This document shows, one piece after another, positions 56,761-64,000 of a stretch of DNA of 64,000 bases. The stretch covers positions 3,224,001-3,288,000 of the forward strand of contig JAQJVK010000020.1 in assembly GCA_035578135.1 (NCBI GenBank). Direction: 5' to 3'. Position 1 is the first letter of the stretch. Each line of letters starts with the position of its first letter. Under the pieces are notes generated by a model that was not told the DNA's origin, searched no databases, and saw only the letters and a program-made list of their open reading frames with translations. Source of the DNA: Flexamia atlantica. Lineage: Eukaryota; Arthropoda; Insecta; Hemiptera; Cicadellidae. Position numbers and translations under genes: made by a program.

Positions 56761-59700
56761 GCGGAGATATGGAGCGTGTTCATCGCGATTCTGCGCAAGA
56801 GCGTGCGTAACCTGCAAGCGTGCACGGACGTGGGGCTGATAGAACACGTTCTGCACAGATTGACAAAAGCAGAGACCATCGTTGCAGGTACGAGGCGTAA
56901 TATGTTTTTATTATTGGCTGACGTCAACAGGTTCTCAAAAAAAGGATAGTTATTGTTTAGCGAATTGATTGAACAGTGCGGAATTAGTTGAAGTTTAATC
57001 AGCTGTTCAATGCTATTTAAACTAGCTGATGGTGCTCCACTTTGTTGGGTAAACAAATCATTGTAAGTGAAAACAACTTCATCAGCTGTACAGCCCTTTT
57101 CTTTATATTTTTGCCCTTATGGTTTTATCAAAAAACTAATACTGCCCCTGGGATTTTCTCACCGAGACGTTTAATTTAAGTATAGGGTTGATGGGTGTCA
57201 GACTTATGGTTTTCTCAAAAGTGATGGGTGGTTTGGACTTTATATATAGATGGGCTAAGGCTAAACTTATAGGGTTCCCATCAGTGTGTTGGCCTCGGCA
57301 TCAACCTAAAATTACATCTAAATTGTTGAGACGTTGCAAACAAAAAAATAAATGTAACTGATTTACAATATTACAACCTGTTCAGCATATATCTAGTTTT
57401 TGAAAATTTCCCTGTTTGTTTAATTTTATGAAAGTGATTCTTGCATACTATAAAATTAAAATTGAGACCATATAAGGTCACAGGGCTTAGACCTAAATGC
57501 TTCCTATGTGGAATTAGGTCCCCTAAACCTTTTTTAACGTCCCTGCAATATATAACATTTTTAAGTCCACTGGTCAAGTAGTGGGAGGAAAAACATAATG
57601 AAAAAACATAGATAATACTTCAAAATAATTAAAATAATTCACCAATATAGACAAATAAAAATTCAGGGAAATTAAGTTTTGTTACATTAAGGCAATAATT
57701 AAAATTAGAGTACAGGTTTAATATGTTTAGTTCATTATATTATTACAATAGTATATCTCTTATTAACTTTACGATTTAGTTTAACACAAATGTTTCATAA
57801 AATAGTTTGAAATAAGAATTTTACATTTTTATATGCATTAATGATATGATAATTATGTATAATGTTTTAAATAATTTATAATATAAATTTTCAGTAGAAA
57901 TTCTAAATAGTTTTAGTGTGCTTTAAAAACACATGAAATCTAAATTAGATAAAGTTTAGAGTAGTAGTAGGAAAGTTCCCTTTGTATCCACCTAGTCAGT
58001 ATTCCACTCAGATTCATTTATCGGTTCCCGGCTGATCAATATGCATTAAACACGATATCTTTTGTCGCAACAGCTGTCCTTTGTGCCGAGCTCCCCCCCC
58101 CCTTCCCCTCCTCTCCTCAAGCTCAAATTCAATTATCGGAAATAATCAATTATCAAATGACACCGAGCTTTGTTCCATTGGGGATCATATTCAGTTTCGA
58201 GTGTCGAGTTTCGTTTGACATAATCTGACGCGTCTTCCTTTATCAAATGGAAATTGAAAAGTAATTTAAGTTGTATGAGGACTTAAAACTATTGTTGAGG
58301 ACTAAAAATGACATAGACAAGGAGGAAGATTCCGTTAAAATTTTAGTACCGGGTGTCCGAAAAAGAACTCCCTAATTTTGATGACCTCTAATTTTCAATT
58401 TATAAATCAAATCGACTCAAATTATATATTGAATGATAGGTAAACTCACCAAGTTTTTGTTACAAGTCACAAATGTTTGGTGAATTTCACTTTGGGCTCA
58501 TGGCAAACATAAAACAAAAAATCAAATTGTCCCTGTGTACTAGTAGTGAATAAAAATCAAGTTTTAAGTTTTTTTTTCAGATTTAACAGTTATCTTGAAA
58601 ACTATGAATCCTATAGAAACCTCTCAGTTTATAACATTAAAGAAAATGAATTTTTCCCTACATTTTGGGTGTTTTCGCAGGTTTGTAGCTTTTTTGGGTC
58701 CTGAGAAATGAGTTTTGGAAACGAACAAATTGTTTTTTTGTGTTTCGTGTGCCATACTGCTAAAGTTGGAAAACCCCAAAATTTTTATTTTTACCAAATT
58801 AAAGGGAAATAACCAAGTTTTGGTAAAAGTAAGAGGTTTTAAACATAAACTGAGAGGTTTCTGTAGGATGCTTAGTTTTCAAGTTAACTGTTAAATCTTG
58901 TACAAAACTCATTACAACGTGATTTTGAAGAACTACTGGTGCGCAGGGAAAATGTGATTTTTTGTTTTTTGTTTTCCATGAGCCCAAAGTAAAATCCACC
59001 AAAAAATTTGAGACTTGTATCAAAAACTTGGCGAGTTTTCCTATCATTTAGTACATAATTTGAGTCGATATGATTTACAAATTACAAATTAAAGTTCGTC
59101 AAAATTAGGGAGTTCTTTTTCGGACACCCGGTATTATACATAACTATACTACAGTTATAATTTATTTAGCTATTTTTTTAATTAAATAAAATTTTTATCT
59201 AAAAGGAAATAAAGAACATTAAAATTAAAGGTACCTTGTTGGTTTGATGGTTAGCGTTAAACTTGAATTGAAGAGGTCTTGAATTTGAATCAAAGGTTGA
59301 AAAATTGGGTTTTCAAGAAGGTGGGCCATTAGGGCTTTGAGCTGCGTGGGAAATGTGACTAATGTAAATTTGAATCAATTACTTGGAAAGCTATAAAAAC
59401 TGTTCAAAATCAACATTTAGAATGATTTTGACAAAAAAAATTACCCTTTAAGAAAACGGAAAACGAGTGGCGTAAATGTCAAAATACCAGAGAGTAGAGT
59501 TTTGTATGATTTTTTAATGTAAGAGTGAATTGCCTACTTATAAGACCATTAACACATTCAGTGCTAATAATTATGAGTATTGCGACCCTAAAATGCTAAA
59601 AACTGATTATGTTATTATTGACTCAAAAATGATGTCAGGGTATCCAAAATGATGCATCTGGATGTGTCAGTGACGATTTCGGCCGAAATTGTGACGTCAT

Positions 59701-62589
59701 GTCCGGGGCGGGAATTCCCGTCCTTAGGCACTGGTGCTGGTCCTTATCCAACCAGTCACTATTTTTAGCCCCACACGCCCACAGTAACACAGTAAATTGT
59801 TTTTTTTTTCATTTTCAATTGTTCTTATAACATCAATATTTGTATAAAAAATATATTTACAACAAAAAAAATATGTAAACGGGATGTTCCGCAATCCCGC
59901 CATAGCACCAGGAATGGCCGACCATTGAGGGGGGTGATGTCGTCATCATCGTCGTCTGAACTGCCAGACAAGGATTCAGAATCTTCTTAATTTTCGGAAA
60001 ACACGTTTTCAATAATTTCGCTATCATTCTGTTCCTCCATTGTACTAAACCAACGTCAACACTCGGCACAATGCAGTGGACATAAACACTAAGCACCAAA
60101 AAAAAAAAAAAACGAATGGCTTTCATGGAAACTACAAGCGCCAAAAGTTGTAGAGATGCATACCAAAAACGCGGCAGTTGTACAACACAGTCCCTGTACG
60201 AGGCTGAGCTCACACTAAAGCAAGGTTGTTGGCATGGGAGGAGGACGAGATTTCTCGCCTTGCGCCACTGGTGCCATTACCGTAGGACGAGAATTCTCGT
60301 CCTTCGCCCTCAACGTGTTAAAACAGCTCAAATTTACCTGTAGAATGATTTAAGACATGTTTATACGCAAAGGCACCATCATCAGCTTAATTTGAATTTG
60401 AAATTTTTAATTCATTTCCACCATTTGGCTTCATCAAAAAAAATCACAAAACACCAACGAGAAACCATAATTTATGACACCTTCACGTTTTAGCCACTCA
60501 AATTTTTAAAAGGTTAATTAAAAAAAATTATATTAGAATTTTAAATATTTTATGAATTTCTGTATTTGTTTATTTATCTGTGCAGATCTGCTGATAGACA
60601 TGCTGGGGGTGCTGGCCAGCTACAGTATAACAGTAAAGGAGCTCAAACTGTTATTCGGTACCATGAAGGCGGTCAATGGGAAATGGGTGAGTATATACTT
60701 TTTTTTCTGTATAATTTTATGGATGGATGGTCTTTCGATTAAATTGTCAATTTTCATTTAATCAAGAAGGCGGTTTAAGCTTCATATACAGATAGGTCCT
60801 ACAGCTGATTTATAGTTTGGTTCCTTTTATCATGGTTTTATGGTCGAATTTTTTAAGTGATATATACTATATTAAAGTCACCAATAGTTTTTGTACCTTA
60901 TCTATTTAATCATTAACTCAGTATGTGGTACCATCTTCATTTAGGCAGCGGGTGTTAAAATTGTTATCGTGAGCGAAGCCACGGGCAACTGCTAGTACTT
61001 TCCTAATCGAGGGTCAAGATTTGAGCAATATGGAGATATTGCTAAATAATATCCTTTATTCTTACATTCCTGTATATTCAAGCACTGTATGCTTCTTTGT
61101 TTGTTTGCACAATTATCTCTAAAAAGGCTCTGTGAATTTTCTTCAAGTGCTGGAAATAACTTATTTTTTGTTAAAAATGTGTTGTTAAAAATGTGTTTTA
61201 TGCAGGTCATCTTGTCAGTAAAGACCTAATTACTTAAAAAAATTAAATTGAACCGAAAATGCTTTGAAATTTTAATATAAAGCCATCAGAGTTACTACTT
61301 TGGAAATTAAATAACAAATAAGAATACAAACCGGTTTATTTGTTTTGATGAAAATACTCACATCTTATGTGAGAAAAAACATTATAGATTTTTTTATTTT
61401 AAAATGATTGCAAAGCCCTTAAGATTGTAAGTTATGTTTATACAACACTGTCAGCAAGGTAAAATGCTCAGTGGATCAAAGAGTTGGTTTTCCTCTAAAA
61501 TTTTGTTTGTATTTTGTTGAGTTACAATTGATATTTTATTAAATTATTTTTAGTTGTTAGGTTACCTTAATTATTTCAGAAGGAAAGATTTTCATTGATA
61601 AATCAGTGCAATTTAATGTAAAAGTTTAGTTATCTTTAAAATAAAAAAGACTTATTATTTGCACAATTTAAAAAGTCCTGTAGCATGGTTAGTAATACTT
61701 TACATCTAATGATACGTTTTAGACTGTCTCTTTCTTATATCTAAATGAAACGACAAGTTAGCGAATTGTTCCCGGTATCACTTTATAATGATTCGTCACA
61801 ATGGCGAAACTCGGAGAGAAGTGTTCTCGTTGCGAGGAAGCGAACAATGGAGTCGGTAGTATTGTGTCGTTAATACTGAAACAAATCTGTATCGAGTTGG
61901 GAATCAGTTTAGCGGCGTAACTTTGTGAGGATTTCATAACAAGTTATCGAGGATTGTGTTGAGTGGAGTTGTGTGTGGGAATCAGTTTAGCCGCGTAACT
62001 TAGTGAGCACTTCATAACAACAGAGCTTGTAGTGTTTTTTTTGCTTTTGGTTATTTTTTTTATTTTTTGGAATTTGGTTATTTTTTATCTTTTTAAATTT
62101 TGGTTCATTTTTTTATTTTTTGGGGGCTTTTTTATGATAAATTTTGATGAAACCCCTAAAATTGTTATAAAATGCCCCCAATGAAGAGGGGCAAGATTAG
62201 TGACAAAAACCAAAAGTGGTCATGGATTTACTCCTTGTCTTTGACCCTTATGTATAAGACCTGTGACTTTATACATTATGCAATTTAATGTTAACAAATT
62301 GTTTAAATGATTAATATATACATTTTACTTTTGGTTTATGTTACATATCTACCTGAACTGAGGTGGAAATTTTGCCCTCCAATCTGTTTATTACTGATTT
62401 TACTTAGCGTCAAACTAGCCAGTTTCAACAATTAATTAATTAATTAGTTTTTCTGTTATTAATTATTTAGCTATCGAGAATTGTATGTTTCAGCCGAGAC
62501 ATTCGACCAAGTTACTCAACGTGTTGAGGCAAATGCCGCAGAGAAACGGCCCCGATGTGTTCTTCAGCTTTCCTGGCAAGAAGGGCTCG
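56761..62589 (+). CDS. rg: Neurobeachin (rugose) orthologue, three internal exons, partial
   Basis: Exons: 56761-56887, 60586-60686 and 62494-62589. Each has a clean acceptor (TTACAG, GTGCAG, TTTCAG) and donor (GTACGA, GTGAGT, GTAAGA), and the phases join correctly (phase 1, then 0). The peptides start AEIWSVFIAILRKSVRNLQ, DLLIDMLGVLASYSITVKEL and PRHSTKLLNVLRQMPQRNGP. They match the N-terminal armadillo-like region of neurobeachin in order and spacing, just before the concanavalin-like LamG domain. Neurobeachin is a large BEACH-WD40 scaffold for membrane traffic and protein kinase A anchoring, active at synapses. The first ~90 residues and all later domains are outside the window or not found. 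No break is seen. LRBA-like paralogy is unlikely, because insects usually have one such gene. Confidence 0.88.
58349..59131. mobile_element. Long palindromic mariner-like MITE in neurobeachin intron
   Basis: CCGGGTGTCCGAAAAAGAAC and its inverse bound the element with TA on each side. The arms of about 350 bp stay similar almost to the centre near 58745. No intact transposase is present. Confidence 0.75.
59236..59300 (+). repeat. Degenerate tRNA-derived SINE fragment
   Basis: TGATGGTTAGCG resembles an A box, and GGTCTTGAATTTGAATC about 20 bases later resembles a B box (GGTTCGAATCC). The acceptor stem is not complementary, so it is not a tRNA gene. Confidence 0.4.
59553..60317 (-). mobile_element. 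piggyBac-type element with transposase N-terminus remnant
   Basis: The ends CACATTCAGTGC and GCCCTCAACGTG are flanked by TTAA (59549-59552 and 60318-60321). On the minus strand from the ATG at 60040 the reading MEEQNDSEIIENVFSEN, then a stop, then an acidic SGSSDDDDDITPLNGRPF-like stretch is the usual acidic start of piggyBac transposases; the rest is deleted. Subterminal ACGAGAATTCTCGT palindromes are present. Confidence 0.75.
60930..60998 (+). repeat. Interspersed-repeat 3' end fragment
   Basis: Ends GAGCGAAGCCACGGGCAACT-GCTAGTA, a tail I recognise as common in arthropod dispersed repeats (class uncertain). Confidence 0.35.
61897..62024. repeat. Tandem duplication, 78-bp period, two copies
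   Basis: TGGGAATCAGTTTAGC and TTCATAACAA recur at the same spacing with few changes. They lie in the neurobeachin intron and are followed by a T-rich low-complexity tract to 62130. Confidence 0.7.
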
Positions 62590-64000
62590 GTAAGATGATT
62601 AAACGTCTCTGACAGTTAGAATTAAGCTTCATAACATTTCAGAACTTGCAGAGTCTGTAATACCTGCTGCCTTTTGGGGTTCCCCTAAAAAAATGGTTAT
62701 CCCAAAAGAAGTTGCTTTAAAAGAGTTGGTACACCTTTATTTTCCATACAGAAACTTTAAAATTATTTTAAAGGTAATACCGATATCTAGGGATTTGGGA
62801 ATCAAAATTATGAAAGATGTAACTTTTTTTAAATAATAATATACATGTAAAAAGTTAAACATTTTACATGAAAATATTTAGCTAAAAATTGAACATTAAG
62901 AAAATTATTCTTCTCAAATCAGTGCTAAGTATTAATAAGAAATCATATTCAAGAATTTTGCTTAACAGTTTTCTCAATTTAAATTTTATTAAAATTTATT
63001 TATTTCAGTGCTAAAAACAGAATAAATCTAATGACATTGTGGCATAATAACAATCATTTGAGGTAATCGAGTAATGGTGTTCAAAGCTATGCATTTTTCA
63101 AGGAAATTAGCATTGTTCTTAAGGGACAAAAACCCAAGATGGTCTATTACCATTTAATCCATAGGGCTATAACGATAACTTTGGAGACCCCCAAGGTAAA
63201 ACTTAAAAGAGGGGCCCCCTAAATTAAAATATGAGTTTTGTAATTAGCTTGATAGTGAACTTCATCAGGTCCATATTTAAATACAAGTTGGCACCAGGAT
63301 TTAAAGAAAACATAAATTTTTTTTAACAAATTCAATAATTACATTTTTTATTTAAAATTATTTTAGTTTTATTACATTTAAATAGAAGGTACAATGATCA
63401 AAATAAATAACGGCTATCTATATATTAAGAGCGTAAAGTGGGTCTTTCTCGCTAGAGCTAAACACTTATGTATAGAATCACGCGATAATTTTAGTGAAAG
63501 CAAGAAAGACCCACTTCACACGAGGAATACAAACATTTTTCTTACTACTGCATTTTTCGATTCCCAAACAATAAATACAATCTCAGTTACTCACGTCTGT
63601 TGTAGCTGAATGCGCCATTTGATTTTGAGGTTATAAACAAGCCGAGCTCAGTCGAATCAAAATGAAAGCAGAAGCGTGTAGAGTAACAATGTAATCAGCT
63701 GGCGAGTGATAATGTAAACAACCGGCAAGCGAAAAAGACTTTACTGCTTGCTCCGCAGTAAACAGCTGTTTTATGATTGGTTTTCACTGCATGACTAACA
63801 GCTTATACACACAGTTGTAGAAAAAAATATTAGGTAAATCATTACTTTATAAACACGTCGATATTAAAACAATCTCATAATTTTTGAATTTTGGAAGCTA
63901 TTTCACATTCTGTTGCCCCTGTGGTCGTTATGGTCCTGTTTGTGCAACTAATAAACAATTTAGCTATTGTCTCGTGGATGTATGGAATGTGTTAACGTGT
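62590..64000. other. Neurobeachin intron continuing to the window end
   Basis: No further exon is recognised. An imperfect inverted pair AAGTGGGTCTTTCT / AGAAAGACCCACTT lies at 63437-63516, probably a small MITE. Confidence 0.5.

Noticed and set aside
56589..57056. 155-residue minus-strand ORF
   Set aside because: Shadow of the neurobeachin exon at 56761-56887, which has splice sites and clear homology on the plus strand.

Overview
The window reads as nuclear DNA of an arthropod, most likely an insect. It is AT-rich, has split genes with GT-AG introns, contains TTAGG/CCTAA telomere-type repeats, and carries many DNA transposons. The order of insect cannot be fixed from the sequence; a hemipteran is only a guess.

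Region 1 (1-18.7 kb) is an integrated virus-like element of the Polinton/Maverick-adintovirus type. Its main genes lie on the minus strand and read leftward from about 9 kb: protein-primed family B DNA polymerase (broken), chromodomain integrase, FtsK/HerA-type packaging ATPase, a DUF8207-like protein, a fibre-like protein made of eight phage-tail-fibre-type repeats, a basic protein with a phospholipase A2 domain, and an adenain-like protease. The major capsid gene is not in view and may lie left of base 1. Between 9 and 17.4 kb is non-coding DNA: tandem repeats, a 1.5-1.9 kb inverted repeat, and satellite-like monomers that face each other across poly-G tracts. Three small plus-strand ORFs (17.7-18.4 kb) followed by a strong hairpin may be the opposite-strand early genes of the same element.

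Region 2 (18.7-22.7 kb) is intergenic and repeat-rich, with a pogo/Tigger-type element and a duplicated interspersed repeat.

Region 3 (22.7-44.1 kb) holds three tandem minus-strand paralogues, called here genes A, B and C. They encode secreted, four-cysteine, DUF1091/MD-2-like proteins of about 190 residues, and all have the same four-exon, phase-0 structure. Gene B has an apparent 1-base deletion in exon 3. Gene C is the most striking object in the window: its exon-3 5' splice site lies in a 36-bp tandem array of exactly 20 units. Every unit carries an identical GTAAGT donor, and the whole array stays in frame. The introns carry mobile elements, including two inverted-repeat elements whose arms hold a hammerhead-ribozyme-like layout.

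Region 4 (44.1-64 kb) carries three exons of the plus-strand neurobeachin (rugose) orthologue at 56.8-62.6 kb. Upstream and in its introns lie a hAT remnant with a perfect 8-bp target duplication, a tandem duplication with an empty-site allele of a non-LTR insertion, and piggyBac, pogo and mariner-type elements.
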